Under the pieces are notes generated by a model, which saw nothing but the letters and a program-made list of their open reading frames with translations, did not search any database and was not told the origin of the DNA. Position numbers and translations under genes: made by a program. From assembly GCF_036226505.1 (NCBI RefSeq), contig NZ_CP108484.1:2604001-2668000 (forward strand): a DNA stretch of 64,000 nucleotides, in the 5' to 3' direction. How positions within the stretch are numbered: the stretch's first letter is position 1; every line of letters starts with the position of its first letter. This stretch comes from Kitasatospora sp. NBC_01246. GTDB taxonomy: Bacteria; Actinomycetota; Actinomycetes; Streptomycetales; Streptomycetaceae. Positions 30,052 through 39,315 of the stretch are shown here, one piece after another.

Positions 30052-30333
30052 CTAGGGCCGCACAAGCGAGATCAGGACATACACAATGATCATCAGTACG
30101 AAGAAGGACAGGTCGAGCGCCACGCCCCCGAGACGCAACGGCGGAATGAACCGCCGAAGAAGCTTGAGCGGCGGATCCGTGACAGTGTACGTGGCCTCCA
30201 GGACCAGGACCATGGCCTTGCCGGGCCGCCACGAACGTGCGAACTGGAAGACCCAGTCCATCACCAGCCGCACAAGCAGGAACACCAGGAAGACGGTCAG
30301 CGCGTAATAGAGCACCGCCCACACGATCCCCAT
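30052..30333 (-). CDS. YggT family membrane protein
   Basis: A 93-aa protein with two membrane helices (VWAVLYYALTVFLVFLLVRL and LSFFVLMIIVYVLISLVR) joined by a short loop with PPLKLLRRFIPPLRLGG, the YggT signature. It lies between sepF and divIVA, as in nearly all actinobacteria and many Firmicutes, and is presumed to take part in division or envelope assembly; a biochemical role is not established. Confidence 0.92.
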   Translation of the reverse strand: MGIVWAVLYYALTVFLVFLLVRLVMDWVFQFARSWRPGKAMVLVLEATYTVTDPPLKLLRRFIPPLRLGGVALDLSFFVLMIIVYVLISLVRP

Positions 30334-30426
30334 CGCGCTTCCCTCTCCCCGGTTCTCGGCCCTTCGGCCGTGCCGCCTGTCACTAACTCACTGTCGATCA
30401 GATCCACACGTAAAGTCGTGGCCGGG

Positions 30427-31026
30427 TCAGCTCTGGTTGAAGAACCCACCCTCGGCGATCCGAGCCTTGTCCTCCGCCGTGACATCGACGTTAGCAGGCG
30501 ACAGCAGGAACACCTTCTGTGTCACGCGCTCGATACTGCCGTGCAGACCGAAGACGAGTCCAGCGGCGAAGTCTACGAGCCGCTTGGCATCGGTGTCGTC
30601 CATCTCGGTGAGATTCATGATCACCGGGGTCCCGCCACGGAACTGTTCCCCGATCGTACGGGCCTCGTTGTAGGTCCGGGGGTGCAGCGTGGTGATGCGG
30701 TAGGGCTCTCGTTCGTTCACTACCTTGGGCATGATCACCGGGGCGCTCTTCTCCAGGTTGTGGCGGCGTTCGGGTGTGATGGACGACACTGGGGCCATCC
30801 TCGGGGTCTCCTGGCGGATCGGGACCGCGGCCGGGACCGGCTGCGGCGTGATCGAGGAGACCGGGGCGGGTGCCGCGGCGGGCCGGGGGATGTCCTCCGT
30901 CCGCCCCGTTCGGATCGGCTCGGGGTCCGCGTCGTAGTCGTCGTCGGGGTCGTACCCCTGGCCGTCGTACGTCTCGTCCTCCACGAGGCCGAGGTAGACC
31001 GCCATCTTGCGCATTGCGCCGGCCAT
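30427..31026 (-). CDS. sepF: SepF, FtsZ membrane anchor
   Basis: A 199-aa protein. The N-terminal amphipathic helix [17 protein letters not shown] anchors the Z-ring to the membrane; an acidic, Pro-rich linker (about 18-90) leads to the compact SepF domain ([60 protein letters not shown]), which dimerises and binds the FtsZ tail. An upstream GTG and ATG are in frame, but the ATG at 31026 has GGAGGAG close upstream and gives the conserved N-terminus, so I choose it. Actinobacteria lack FtsA, which makes SepF the main tether. Confidence 0.95.
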   Translation of the reverse strand: MAGAMRKMAVYLGLVEDETYDGQGYDPDDDYDADPEPIRTGRTEDIPRPAAAPAPVSSITPQPVPAAVPIRQETPRMAPVSSITPERRHNLEKSAPVIMPKVVNEREPYRITTLHPRTYNEARTIGEQFRGGTPVIMNLTEMDDTDAKRLVDFAAGLVFGLHGSIERVTQKVFLLSPANVDVTAEDKARIAEGGFFNQS

Positions 31027-31329
31027 GCTCCTGTCTCCTCCGCTCATGCCCACCTCGCTGTCCGCGCGGTGGTCGCTTCGCGAACGCGCGCCTCTCGATG
31101 GTCGCTCGCCCTGCCCGCTCCGTGGTGGACCGGCTCCGTACCGACGGCCGGGCCGTCCGGCCCCGGCTGCGGATTCCGCGGTCCGCCCACGACGAGCCGA
31201 CGGGCCGACGGCCGGTCAGAACTCGTGGGTGGGGGCCGCGGAGCTACGATCCACGGTTCGCCAGCGCTCTGGAAAGCTGCTAGCTTCTGTCCTATTTTGT
31301 CCTGCAGTCTGATCTACTACCCGGTGACG
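31027..31329. other. Intergenic region upstream of sepF
   Basis: About 300 bp without a gene. The yggS-proximal end (31260-31320) is clearly less GC-rich than the surroundings and contains TGTCCT repeated with a 10-bp period (31288-31303), a likely promoter or operator for sepF on the minus strand. The rest is GC-rich and shows nothing I can name. Confidence 0.5.
31288..31303 (-). promoter_or_regulatory. AGGACA-N4-AGGACA element upstream of sepF
   Basis: On the minus strand the sequence is AGGACAAAATAGGACA: two AGGACA half-sites one helical turn apart around an A-rich centre, 262 bp before the sepF start. The core GGACAAAATAGG is nearly identical to GGCCAAAATAGG upstream of rsmH (47411-47422). 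Confidence 0.35.
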
Positions 31330-32118
31330 TTACCCGAGGGGTGACCGCACTCCGAGTACCGCCGTTCCGACGCGCACATGTGTCGCCCCGGCGGCAACGG
31401 CCTGCTCCAGGTCACCGCTCATTCCTGCGGAAACCATGGTGGCAGCAGGATGGGCCGCCCGTACGGCGGTTGCGATTTCCGTCAACCGCTCGAAGGCCCG
31501 GGCCGGATCGCCGGCGAGCGGACCGGAGAGCGGAGCGACGGTCATCACACCGTCCAGTCGCAGCCCGGGCGCGTCGGCGATCGCGTCGGCCAGCGCCTCG
31601 ACCTCCGACGGGGTCGCCCCGGCCCGGCCCTCGCCCTCGCCGTGCTCCTTCTCCAGCGCGACCTGCACCAGGCAGCCCAGCTCGGGCCGCTCGGCCTTGA
31701 GCACCGCCGCGGAGAGCGACTCCACCAGCCGCGGCCGGTCCACCGAGTGCACGTGGTTCGCGTACCGGACCACCGAGCGGACCTTGTTGGTCTGCAGCTG
31801 GCCGACGAAGTGCCAGTCCAGCGGAAGGTTTCTGCACTGCTCCGCCTTGGGCGCCGCGTCCTGGTCGCGGTTCTCCGCGACGTCGGTGACGCCCAGTGCG
31901 GCCAGCAGTGCGCTGTCCTGCGCCGGGTAGGTCTTGGTGACGACGATCAGCCGCACCTCGTCACGCGCCCGCCCCGCGGCCGCGCAGGCGTCGGCGATCC
32001 GGCGTTCGACCACGTCGAGGTTGGTCCCGAGTTCCTCGTACCGGGCCCGCTGGCCCGGCGTCAGGGCGGCGAGGAAATCCGCACCGCCCGGGAACGGTCC
32101 GTAGATGTCGTTCGTCAT
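31330..32118 (-). CDS. yggS: YggS/PLPBP-type pyridoxal phosphate homeostasis protein
   Basis: A 262-aa single-domain TIM-barrel protein. The PLP-binding lysine is K62 in IVVTKTYP, and the signatures WHFVGQLQTNKVR, GVMTVAPL and SAGMSGDLEQAVAAGATHVR are all present; the last binds the phosphate. It buffers free PLP and affects amino-acid balance; no catalytic activity is known. It overlaps the upstream pgeF gene by 4 bp (ATGA) and is part of the ftsZ-pgeF-yggS run conserved in actinobacteria. Confidence 0.93.
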   Translation of the reverse strand: MTNDIYGPFPGGADFLAALTPGQRARYEELGTNLDVVERRIADACAAAGRARDEVRLIVVTKTYPAQDSALLAALGVTDVAENRDQDAAPKAEQCRNLPLDWHFVGQLQTNKVRSVVRYANHVHSVDRPRLVESLSAAVLKAERPELGCLVQVALEKEHGEGEGRAGATPSEVEALADAIADAPGLRLDGVMTVAPLSGPLAGDPARAFERLTEIATAVRAAHPAATMVSAGMSGDLEQAVAAGATHVRVGTAVLGVRSPLG

Positions 32119-32849
32119 GAGTGATCAGAGCCCAACCAGACGTAGCTCGCGAGCCGGCCCGTGCGCCGCTCGCGGCGATAGGAGTAGTGATCGGCGGATT
32201 CGAGGGTGCAGACCGATGATCGCACCAACTCGGTGACGCCCGCAGCGGTCAGCTGCGCCGCCACTCCCTCCGGCACGTCCAGGGCCGGGGTGCCCCAGGA
32301 GGTCTCGGCGTGCGCGGCCGGCACCAGCCGGGCCACCTCCGCACGCAGTTCCGCCGGCACCTCGTAGCAGCGGCCGCAGACCGCGGGCCCGGTCGCGGCG
32401 GTGATCCGCCCCGGCTCGGCGCCCAGCTCCACCATCGCCCGGACCGCCGCCGGCACCACCCCGGCCGCGAGCCCGGGCCGGCCCGCGTGGGCCGCGCCCA
32501 CCACGCCCGCCACCGGATCGGCCAGCAGGACGGGCGTGCAGTCCGCGGTCAGCACCGCCAGCGCCAGCGGCCGGTCGGTGACCACCGCGTCGACGGTCGG
32601 CGCCTCCCCCGCGGACTGGCGCCGCGTCACCACGGCCACCTCCGCGCCGTGGACCTGGTTCATCCAGACCACGTCCGCCGGGTCGAGGCCCAGCGCGCCG
32701 GCCGCGATCGCCCGGTTGCGCCGGACGGCGGCCGGGTCGTCCCCCACCGCGCCGCCGAGGTTCAGCTCCCCGTACGGCGAAGTGCTCACCCCGCCCCACC
32801 GGTCGGTGAAGGCGAAGTGAGCACCGTTGCGTACTGCGTGATCGACCAC
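32115..32849 (-). CDS. pgeF: PgeF/YfiH-type multicopper-fold (laccase-domain) protein
   Basis: A 244-aa protein of the YfiH/DUF152 family. The metal-binding triad is visible: H67 (WMNQVHGAEV), C104 (LTADCTPVLL) and H121 (GAAHAGRPGL). In E. coli, PgeF edits peptidoglycan precursors by removing L-Ser wrongly added in place of L-Ala on UDP-MurNAc, which fits its place directly downstream of ftsZ in a wall-synthesis cluster. The GTG at 32849 is three bases after the ftsZ stop, so translation is coupled. Confidence 0.9.
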   Translation of the reverse strand: MVDHAVRNGAHFAFTDRWGGVSTSPYGELNLGGAVGDDPAAVRRNRAIAAGALGLDPADVVWMNQVHGAEVAVVTRRQSAGEAPTVDAVVTDRPLALAVLTADCTPVLLADPVAGVVGAAHAGRPGLAAGVVPAAVRAMVELGAEPGRITAATGPAVCGRCYEVPAELRAEVARLVPAAHAETSWGTPALDVPEGVAAQLTAAGVTELVRSSVCTLESADHYSYRRERRTGRLASYVWLGSDHS

Positions 32850-32852
32850 TGC

Positions 32853-34064
32853 TTACTTCAGGAAGTCCGGCACGTCGAGCTCCTCGGCGGGGCTCTCCAC
32901 GTACGGCTGGCGGGCCGGCTGCACCTGCGGCGGCACCGGAGCGGCGGTCGTGGTGGCCGGGCTCTCCGTCGAACGCGCCGGGGCGTCGCCCTCGGAGCGG
33001 GCCGTCACCGACCCGATGCTCCCGTAGGAGGGCCGGGTCGCCGGGCGCTCGGGGGCGGCCGGCGGCGGCGTGGCCGGGGTGGCCTTGACCACCGGGTCGC
33101 GGACGATCGCCGGGGGCTGGCCGCCGTCGAAGCCGGCCGCGATCACGGTGACCCGCACCTCGTCGCCGAGCGCGTCGTCGATCACCGCACCGAAGATGAT
33201 GTTGGCCTCGGGGTGCGCGGCCTCGCTGACCAGCTGGGCGGACTCGTTGATCTCGAACAGGCCGAGGTCGGAGCCGCCGGAGATGGAGAGCAGCACGCCG
33301 CGGGCGCCGTCGATCGAGGCTTCCAGCAGCGGCGAGGAGATCGCCATCACGGCGGCCGCCTTGGCGCGGTCCTCGCCCCGGGCCGAACCGATGCCCATGA
33401 GCGCCGAACCGGCCTCCGACATGACGGACTTGACGTCCGCGAAGTCGAGGTTGATCAGACCGGGGGTGGTGATCAGGTCGGTGATGCCCTGGACGCCGGA
33501 GAGCAGCACCTGGTCGGCGGAGCGGAACGCGTCCAGCACGCTGACCTGGCGGTCCGAGATGGACAGCAGGCGGTCGTTGGGGATCACGATGAGGGTGTCG
33601 ACCTCTTCGCGCAGGCCGGCGATGCCGTCCTCGGCCTGGTTCGCGCGGCGACGGCCCTCGAAGGTGAAGGGGCGGGTGACCACGCCGATGGTCAGCGCGC
33701 CGAGCGAGCGGGCGATGTTGGCGACGACCGGCGCGCCGCCCGTGCCGGTACCACCGCCCTCGCCCGCGGTCACGAAGACCATGTCGGCCCCCTTGAGGAC
33801 CTCCTCGATCTCCTCGCGGTGGTCCTCGGCGGCCTTGCGGCCGACCTCGGGGTTGGCGCCGGCGCCGAGGCCCCGGGTGAGTTCACGGCCCACATCGAGC
33901 TTGACGTCGGCGTCGCTCATCAGGAGGGCCTGCGCATCGGTGTTGATCGCGATGAACTCGACGCCCTTGAGACCGACCTCGATCATCCGGTTGATGGCGT
34001 TGACACCACCGCCGCCGATGCCGACAACCTTGATGACTGCGAGGTAGTTCTGCGGTGCTGCCAC
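32853..34064 (-). CDS. ftsZ: FtsZ, tubulin-like division GTPase
   Basis: A 403-aa protein that polymerises into the Z-ring and, in sporulating hyphae, into ladders of rings. The GTP-binding tubulin signature GGGTGTG is at 103-109, the T7 synergy loop reads [11 protein letters not shown], and the conserved C-terminal peptide ends in DVPDFLK, the SepF-binding site. A Pro/Ala-rich linker (about 315-390) separates core and tail. The GTG start ([15 protein letters not shown]) is preceded by GAGAGGCC. The ~365-bp upstream region contains promoter-like and dyad elements, so it can be expressed apart from the genes upstream. Confidence 0.98.
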   Translation of the reverse strand: MAAPQNYLAVIKVVGIGGGGVNAINRMIEVGLKGVEFIAINTDAQALLMSDADVKLDVGRELTRGLGAGANPEVGRKAAEDHREEIEEVLKGADMVFVTAGEGGGTGTGGAPVVANIARSLGALTIGVVTRPFTFEGRRRANQAEDGIAGLREEVDTLIVIPNDRLLSISDRQVSVLDAFRSADQVLLSGVQGITDLITTPGLINLDFADVKSVMSEAGSALMGIGSARGEDRAKAAAVMAISSPLLEASIDGARGVLLSISGGSDLGLFEINESAQLVSEAAHPEANIIFGAVIDDALGDEVRVTVIAAGFDGGQPPAIVRDPVVKATPATPPPAAPERPATRPSYGSIGSVTARSEGDAPARSTESPATTTAAPVPPQVQPARQPYVESPAEELDVPDFLK

Positions 34065-34189
34065 GTCGAAGGCCTCTCGCCTCGAATTTCCGGGTCGGCC
34101 GGCCCCCTGTGGGGTGCCGTACCGACGGATGTCGATGGGTAGGGAGCCTGGTTTCTGACTGAATGTCCGAAATGCCGACCGCCGACCCC

Positions 34190-34214
34190 AACCCTAAACT
34201 TGACGTTTAGGGTT
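34190..34214. promoter_or_regulatory. Perfect inverted repeat upstream of ftsZ
   Basis: AACCCTAAAC, a TTGAC spacer, and GTTTAGGGTT form a perfect 10-bp dyad about 126 bp before the ftsZ start. It lies downstream of the candidate promoter, so in the mRNA it would be a 5'-leader hairpin; as DNA it could be an operator. Confidence 0.6.
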
Positions 34215-34256
34215 AGTGCTGTGCCTCCGTCACATCACCAGGAAGCACAGTCTGGT

Positions 34257-34268
34257 GACACAGGACAC
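34257..34268. promoter_or_regulatory. Tandem GACAC motifs upstream of ftsZ
   Basis: GACAC occurs at 34257-34261 and 34264-34268, adjoining the candidate -10. GACAC is the core recognised by the sporulation regulator WhiA, which is reported to activate ftsZ in Streptomyces. The motif is short, so chance is possible. Confidence 0.4.
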
Positions 34269-34294
34269 TAGGTGGCCCCGGGCACGTGTTTCAA
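34265..34294 (-). promoter_or_regulatory. Candidate ftsZ promoter
   Basis: On the minus strand TTGAAA (34294-34289), an 18-bp spacer and TAGTGT (34270-34265) fit an HrdB-type promoter. The transcript would have a leader of about 195 nt including the AACCCTAAAC dyad. Confidence 0.5.
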
Positions 34295-34428
34295 CGAACA
34301 CGCCGAGCTTCCCTTTTTCTTTTGAGCCTATGTGATCATCAACCAGCTTATGAAACCGGGGTGACCACCAAGGGTCGGGCCGTCACCGAAAGGCGTCAAC
34401 CCCTCCCCCAGGGAGAGAACCTACCGGA

Positions 34429-35247
34429 TCATCCCGACACCGCCGGCGCGTCCGGCGCACTGACGTCGAAGTTCGTACCCTTCTGACTCATCAGTGCCAC
34501 CAGCACCCGGGCTTTTCGATCGATCTGGTCCGGACTCCCCCAGCGGACCGTGGCACCCCCGCTGAGCTGCAGCTGGATGTCGTCGTAGGAGTGCACCAGC
34601 ACCGCCCCGGCCCGCTGCCGGACCTCGGCGGGCAGCCCGGCGGCGACCGCCACCGCCCCCTGGACCAACTGCGGACGGGAAATCACCCCGCCCGCGTCGT
34701 TCGCCTGCTGACTGAGCCGCAGTTCGACCACCGGCACTCCGGCCGGGGCGGCGTCCTCGGTGGCGAAGCTCACGCCACCTGCGTCCACCTGGGTGAATCT
34801 GCCGTCGTCCCCCTTGACGGCGGCCACCGCGGTGCGCTGGGTGATCTTCACCCGCAGGGTGTGCGGCCAGCCCCGCCAGACCTCGGCCCGGGCCACCCGC
34901 GGGATCGCCTCCACCCGCCGGGTGGCGGCGTCCAGGTCGACCCGGGCCAGCGGGCCGGCGCCGACCGTGCCGATCGCCGCGCGGACCTGGTCGACCGTCA
35001 GCCGGTCGTCCTGCGCCCCCTGCACCGCGACGCTGCGCACGTCCAGGGCCGAGGAGAGGAAGACCAGCCAGGCCAGCCCGCCCAGCACCGAGGCGCCGAG
35101 CGCGGCCAGCACCGCGATGCCCCGCCGGGAGAGCCGGAGCCGGGGCGAGTACTCCTCGTCCCCGAACTCCACCTCCTCCCGCGGGTGCCCCCGGCCGGAG
35201 GCCGGGGGTTGATCGGCGGACCGACCGTCAGCCACGGCGGCGGCCAC
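34429..35247 (-). CDS. ftsQ: FtsQ/DivIB cell division protein
   Basis: A 272-aa bitopic protein: basic cytoplasmic N-terminus, one membrane helix (about 43-66, [20 protein letters not shown]), an extracellular POTRA domain ([20 protein letters not shown]) and the FtsQ/DivIB beta domain. It couples the Z-ring to septal wall enzymes as part of FtsQLB. The GTG at 35247 overlaps the murG end by 20 bp; a second in-frame GTG at 35235 is an equally likely start. Confidence 0.93.
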   Translation of the reverse strand: MAAAVADGRSADQPPASGRGHPREEVEFGDEEYSPRLRLSRRGIAVLAALGASVLGGLAWLVFLSSALDVRSVAVQGAQDDRLTVDQVRAAIGTVGAGPLARVDLDAATRRVEAIPRVARAEVWRGWPHTLRVKITQRTAVAAVKGDDGRFTQVDAGGVSFATEDAAPAGVPVVELRLSQQANDAGGVISRPQLVQGAVAVAAGLPAEVRQRAGAVLVHSYDDIQLQLSGGATVRWGSPDQIDRKARVLVALMSQKGTNFDVSAPDAPAVSG

Positions 35248-36334
35248 CCCTGGCGGCCTCGATCGCTTCGTAGACCATGCCGACCAGCAGGTCGTCGGCG
35301 TCCCGGCGGCCGAACTCGGCGGCGGCCCGGCTCATGTCCCAGAGCCGCTGCGGGTCGGTGAGCACCGGCAGGACGTTCTGCAGGACCCACTCCGGGGTCA
35401 GTTCCGCGTCGTCGACCAGCAGCCCGCCGCCGGCCTTGACCATCGGCTGGGCGTTCAGCCGCTGCTCGCCGTTGCCGATCGGCAGCGGGACGAAGGCGGC
35501 CGGCAGACCCACCGCCGCCAGCTCGGCCACCGTCATGGCGCCGGCCCGGCAGAGCATCAGGTCGGCGGCGGCGTACGCGAGGTCCATCCGGTCCACGTAC
35601 GGCACGGCGCGGTAGGGCGGCATCCCGGGGATGTCGTCCACCTGCGGCAGCTCGTTCTTCGGTCCGACCGCGTGCAGGATCTGCACGCCGTACTGCTGGA
35701 GCCGGGGCGCGATGGCGGTGACGGTCTCGTTGAGCCGGCGGGCGCCCTGCGAGCCGCCGGAGACCAGCAGCGTGGGCAGCCGCTGGTCGAGGCCGAAGTA
35801 GTGCCGGGCCTCCGGCCGGGCCGCGTTGCGGTCCAGGGTGGCGATGGTCCGGCGCAGCGGGATGCCGATGTACCGGGAGTCGCGCAGCTTGCTGTCCGGC
35901 GTGGAGACGGCGACGAAGTCGCTGTACCGGGCACCGATCTTGTTGGCCAGGCCGGGCCGGGCGTTGGCCTCGTGGACCACGATCGGCACCCCGGCCCGCT
36001 TGGCGGCCAGGTAGGCCGGCATCGCGACGTAGCCGCCGAAGCCGACCACGACATCCGCCTTGACCCGCTCGATGATCTCCTGGGCGGCCCGGACGGTGCC
36101 GCGCAGCCGGCCCGGGACGGTGATCAGCTCGGGGGTGGGCTTGCGGGGCAGCGGAACGGCCGGGATCAGCTCCAGGTGGTAGCCCCGCTCGGGCACCAGC
36201 CGAGTCTCCAGGCCGCGCTCGGTGCCCAGGGCGGTGATCCCGATGGACGGGTCGTGCCTGCGGAGGGCGTCCGCGAGGGCGAGGGCCGGCTCGATGTGAC
36301 CGGCGGTCCCCCCGCCGGCGAGTACGACATGCAC
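35228..36334 (-). CDS. murG: MurG, lipid II-forming GlcNAc transferase
   Basis: A 368-aa GT-B glycosyltransferase that transfers GlcNAc from UDP-GlcNAc to lipid I at the inner membrane face. N-terminal loop [20 protein letters not shown] and [14 protein letters not shown] are the two G-loops; [12 protein letters not shown] carries the conserved histidine; [20 protein letters not shown] binds the UDP-sugar. Length is normal. It lies between ftsW and ftsQ in the dcw order; murC, often next in other bacteria, is not here. Confidence 0.97.
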   Translation of the reverse strand: MHVVLAGGGTAGHIEPALALADALRRHDPSIGITALGTERGLETRLVPERGYHLELIPAVPLPRKPTPELITVPGRLRGTVRAAQEIIERVKADVVVGFGGYVAMPAYLAAKRAGVPIVVHEANARPGLANKIGARYSDFVAVSTPDSKLRDSRYIGIPLRRTIATLDRNAARPEARHYFGLDQRLPTLLVSGGSQGARRLNETVTAIAPRLQQYGVQILHAVGPKNELPQVDDIPGMPPYRAVPYVDRMDLAYAAADLMLCRAGAMTVAELAAVGLPAAFVPLPIGNGEQRLNAQPMVKAGGGLLVDDAELTPEWVLQNVLPVLTDPQRLWDMSRAAAEFGRRDADDLLVGMVYEAIEAARGGRRRG

Positions 36335-36340
36335 CGAAAT

Positions 36341-37729
36341 TCACCGCTCCCTGCGTGCCGGCACCGGGGCCGGGCGCGCTGTGGTTCGTCGTCGTGGCAG
36401 CACCCGGGCCAGTCGTCTCCTGATCCGGGAGTTCTTGCTCCGGGCGGCCAGGGCCGCCTTCGCGCCCGAGGTGCTGCGCGCGAGGCACAGCAGCACACCG
36501 ATCACGGACATGGCCGACAGCATGGCGGAACCGCCGTAGGAGAACAGCGGGAGCGGGACGCCCGCGATGGGCAGCAGTCCCAGTGCCGACCCCAGGTTGA
36601 TCACGGCCTGCGCCATGATCCACGTGGTGGCGGCCCCCGCGGCGTACCTGACGAAGGGGTCCTTCGTACCGATGGCCACACGGATACCCGCGTAGCCTAG
36701 TGCCGCGAAGAGACCGATCACCGACAGCGTCCCCACCAGACCGAGTTCCTCGCCCGTCGTGGCGAAGATGAAGTCGGTGTGCGCCTCCGGGAGCTGGCCC
36801 CATTTCTCGACGCCGGCGCCGAGGCCGGAACCGAACAGACCGCCCAGTCCGAACGAGTACACCCCGTGCAGCGCCTGGAAGCACGCGCCGGCCGGGTCGA
36901 GCTTGGTCACCCCGATGCAGGAGAGCCGTTCGGCCCGGTGCGGGACGGTGACCACCAGGGCGGTGCAGACCACGACGGCGACGCCGAGGGTGGCGACGAA
37001 CAGCCGCATCGGGGCGCCGACCATCCAGAGCAGGCCGAACAGCATGGCGACCAGGATCATCGAGGTGCCCATGTCGCCGCCGAGCATGATCATCGCGAGC
37101 AGCAGCAGCGCGCCCGGCACCAGCGGGACCAGCAGGTGCTTCCACTGGTCGAGGGTGCCGGTCCGCTGCTTGCGGGCGAGCAGGTCGGCCCCCCAGAGCA
37201 CCAGCGCGAGCTTGGCGAACTCGGACGGCTGGAACTGGAAGAAGCCCAGATCCAGCCAGTTCCGGTTGCCGTTGACCTCCACCCCGACCCCGGGGATCGC
37301 GACCAGCGCGAGCGCACCGATCACGCCGAACATCACGGGGTAGACGATCACCCGGAGCACCGCCACCGGGACCAGCGCGAAGCCGACCAGCAGCGAGAAG
37401 CCGAGCAGCACCGCGACCAGCTGCTTGAAGAAGTAGAACTGGGTGGACCGGTGCTGGCCCAGCGCGAGGATCTGCGAGGCCGAGAAGACCATCATCAGGC
37501 CGAGCACCACGAGCAGCAGCGTCGCGCCGATGATCAGCAGATAGGGCGTGAGCGGCCGGTCCAGGGTGTACCGCAGACGGGCCCGGAAGGCCTGCAGACG
37601 GGCCAACGGGCCGGCCGACTTGTAGGCGGTCGTGGTCGCCGAGAGCACCCGCCACGGATCGCCGGAGCCCTTTCCCGGCGTACCGGAACCGCCCTCCCTG
37701 CCCTGCCCCGCCACCACGCTGCCCCTCAT
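36341..37729 (-). CDS. ftsW: FtsW, SEDS septal peptidoglycan polymerase
   Basis: A 462-aa SEDS-family protein with about ten membrane helices. With its partner FtsI it polymerises lipid II at the septum. Typical segments are MMVFSASQILAL, NGNRNWLDLGFFQFQPSEFA, LGGDMGTSMIL, AHTDFIFATTGEELGL and PLPLFSYGGSAMLS. The N-terminal 55 residues are cytoplasmic and basic, and the C-terminal tail is strongly Arg/Ala-rich (RIRRRLARVLPRRRTTARPA). In Streptomyces FtsW is needed for sporulation septa but not vegetative growth. Alternative GTG starts lie a few codons in. Confidence 0.96.
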   Translation of the reverse strand: MRGSVVAGQGREGGSGTPGKGSGDPWRVLSATTTAYKSAGPLARLQAFRARLRYTLDRPLTPYLLIIGATLLLVVLGLMMVFSASQILALGQHRSTQFYFFKQLVAVLLGFSLLVGFALVPVAVLRVIVYPVMFGVIGALALVAIPGVGVEVNGNRNWLDLGFFQFQPSEFAKLALVLWGADLLARKQRTGTLDQWKHLLVPLVPGALLLLAMIMLGGDMGTSMILVAMLFGLLWMVGAPMRLFVATLGVAVVVCTALVVTVPHRAERLSCIGVTKLDPAGACFQALHGVYSFGLGGLFGSGLGAGVEKWGQLPEAHTDFIFATTGEELGLVGTLSVIGLFAALGYAGIRVAIGTKDPFVRYAAGAATTWIMAQAVINLGSALGLLPIAGVPLPLFSYGGSAMLSAMSVIGVLLCLARSTSGAKAALAARSKNSRIRRRLARVLPRRRTTARPAPVPARRER

Positions 37730-37770
37730 TCCTTATCGAGGCTCGGCGCGCCCCTTCGGCTCGCTCGCCC

Positions 37771-37876
37771 GTGCACCGGTCGGCGGCCCGAGCCGGACGT
37801 CCGTTCGAACGGGACGGGCCGCCGTGCACGGGCGGATGAGCCGAGTCGGACGTCCGGGCGAACGGGTCGGCCGGCC
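37771..37876. repeat. Imperfect 53-bp tandem repeat between murD and ftsW
   Basis: Units 37771-37823 and 37824-37876 both begin GTGCAC and share GAG(C/T)CGGACGTCCG and CGAACGGG; about three quarters of positions agree. The first unit contains the 12-bp palindrome CCGTTCGAACGG (37801-37812), broken in the second. It fills the 152-bp murD-ftsW gap, the only sizeable gap between ftsQ and rsmH, so it may carry an ftsW promoter or operator. Confidence 0.7.
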
Positions 37877-37881
37877 GACCG

Positions 37882-39315
37882 TCAGCTGTTCGCTAGCTCC
37901 CGGACCGCCGCGGCGAAGAGGTCGCCGCGCTCGCCGTAGTTGGTGAACATGTCCATCGAGGCGCAGGCCGGGGCCAGCAGCACCGTGTCACCCGATCGGG
38001 CGAGTGACGCGGCCGTACGGACCACCTCGGTCATCGCCACCGCGCCAGTCTGGCCCTCGGCCGCCTCGATCACCGGGACATCCGGCGCGTGTCGCGCCAG
38101 CGCGTCCCGGATCACCCCGCGGTCCTCGCCGATCAGCACCACGGCGCGCAGCCGCTCGGCGGCGCCCTGGACCAGGTCGTCGAACGCGGCGCCCTTGGCC
38201 AGCCCGCCGGCGATCCAGACCACCGGCCGGTACGCGGCCAGCGAGGCCGCGGCGGCATGGGTGTTGGTGGCCTTGGAGTCGTCGATGTACGTGACCCCGG
38301 CGACCACGCCGACCTCGGCGATCCGGTGGGCGTCCGGGCGGAAGGCCCGCAGCCCCTCCCGGACGGCCGCGGCGTCCACCCCGTACGCCCGGGCGAGGGC
38401 GGCGGCGGCGAGCGCGTTGGCGATGTTGTGCGGGGCCGGCGGGTGGACGTCGGCGACCGAGCCCAGCTCGGCGGCGTTCTTGTCCCGGTCCGGCACGAAG
38501 GCGCGGTCCACCAGCAGGCCGTCGACGACACCGAGGTTCGACAGGCCGGGCGAGCCGAGGCCGAATCCGATCGCCCGGCAGCCCTCCTCGACGTCGGCCT
38601 CGCGGACCAGCGCCTCGGTGGCCGGGTCGGCCAGGTTGTACACGCAGGCGACGACGTTGCCCTCGTAGATCCGGCCCTTGTCGGCGGCGTACGCCTCCAT
38701 CGAGCCGTGCCAGTCGAGGTGGTCGGGTGCCAGGTTGAGCACGGCCGCCGCGTACGGGCGCAGCGAGGGCGCCCAGTGCAGCTGGTAGCTGGAGAGCTCG
38801 ACGGCGAGCACGTCGTACGGCTCCTCGGCGAGCACCGCGTCCAGCACCGAGACCCCGACGTTGCCGACGGCGGCGGTGCGCCGGCCGGCGGCGGTGAGGA
38901 TCGAGGCGAGCATCTGGACGGTGGTGGTCTTGCCGTTGGTGCCGGTGACGGCCAGCCAGGGGGCCGGCTCGCCGGTGGACGCCAGCGGCGCGCGCAGGCG
39001 CCAGGCCAGTTCGACGTCGCCCCAGACCTCGACGCCGGCCGCCTCGGCGGCGGCGAACAGCGGGCTGCTGGGCGGCCAGCCCGGCGAGGTGACGACCAGC
39101 CGGGTGCCCTCGGGCAGGCTGTCGCCGTCGCCGAGGCGGACGGTGACGCCCAGTGCCCGCAGCTCGGCGGCCCGGGCCTCCAGGCCCGGGCCGGAGCCGC
39201 CGTCCACGACCGTGACCAGCGCGCCGAGGCCGTGCAGCACCCGCGCGGCGCTGATGCCGGAGACGCCCAGGCCGGCGACGGCGACCGGCAGTCCGGTCCA
39301 CACCGGTCCGGTCAT
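37882..39315 (-). CDS. murD: MurD, UDP-MurNAc-L-Ala:D-Glu ligase
   Basis: A 477-aa cytoplasmic Mur ligase that adds D-glutamate to UDP-MurNAc-L-Ala. An N-terminal Rossmann-type UMA-binding domain ([20 protein letters not shown]) is followed by the ATP-binding central domain with [12 protein letters not shown] and the C-terminal domain with [14 protein letters not shown] take the ATG at 39315, which overlaps the mraY stop as ATGA; an ATG four codons upstream (39327) is also in frame. Confidence 0.96.
   Translation of the reverse strand: MTGPVWTGLPVAVAGLGVSGISAARVLHGLGALVTVVDGGSGPGLEARAAELRALGVTVRLGDGDSLPEGTRLVVTSPGWPPSSPLFAAAEAAGVEVWGDVELAWRLRAPLASTGEPAPWLAVTGTNGKTTTVQMLASILTAAGRRTAAVGNVGVSVLDAVLAEEPYDVLAVELSSYQLHWAPSLRPYAAAVLNLAPDHLDWHGSMEAYAADKGRIYEGNVVACVYNLADPATEALVREADVEEGCRAIGFGLGSPGLSNLGVVDGLLVDRAFVPDRDKNAAELGSVADVHPPAPHNIANALAAAALARAYGVDAAAVREGLRAFRPDAHRIAEVGVVAGVTYIDDSKATNTHAAAASLAAYRPVVWIAGGLAKGAAFDDLVQGAAERLRAVVLIGEDRGVIRDALARHAPDVPVIEAAEGQTGAVAMTEVVRTAASLARSGDTVLLAPACASMDMFTNYGERGDLFAAAVRELANS

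Larger units (their letters stand above)
34065..34428. other. ftsQ-ftsZ intergenic regulatory region
   Basis: A 364-bp non-coding region, unusually large for this packed cluster and AT-richer than its neighbours (notably 34300-34360). It carries the inverted repeat at 34190-34214, a candidate promoter at 34265-34294 with two GACAC motifs at its -10 side, and further AT-rich stretches near 34310-34350 that could hold a second promoter. Streptomyces ftsZ is known to have several promoters, including a sporulation-specific one; individual assignments here are inference. Confidence 0.75.
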
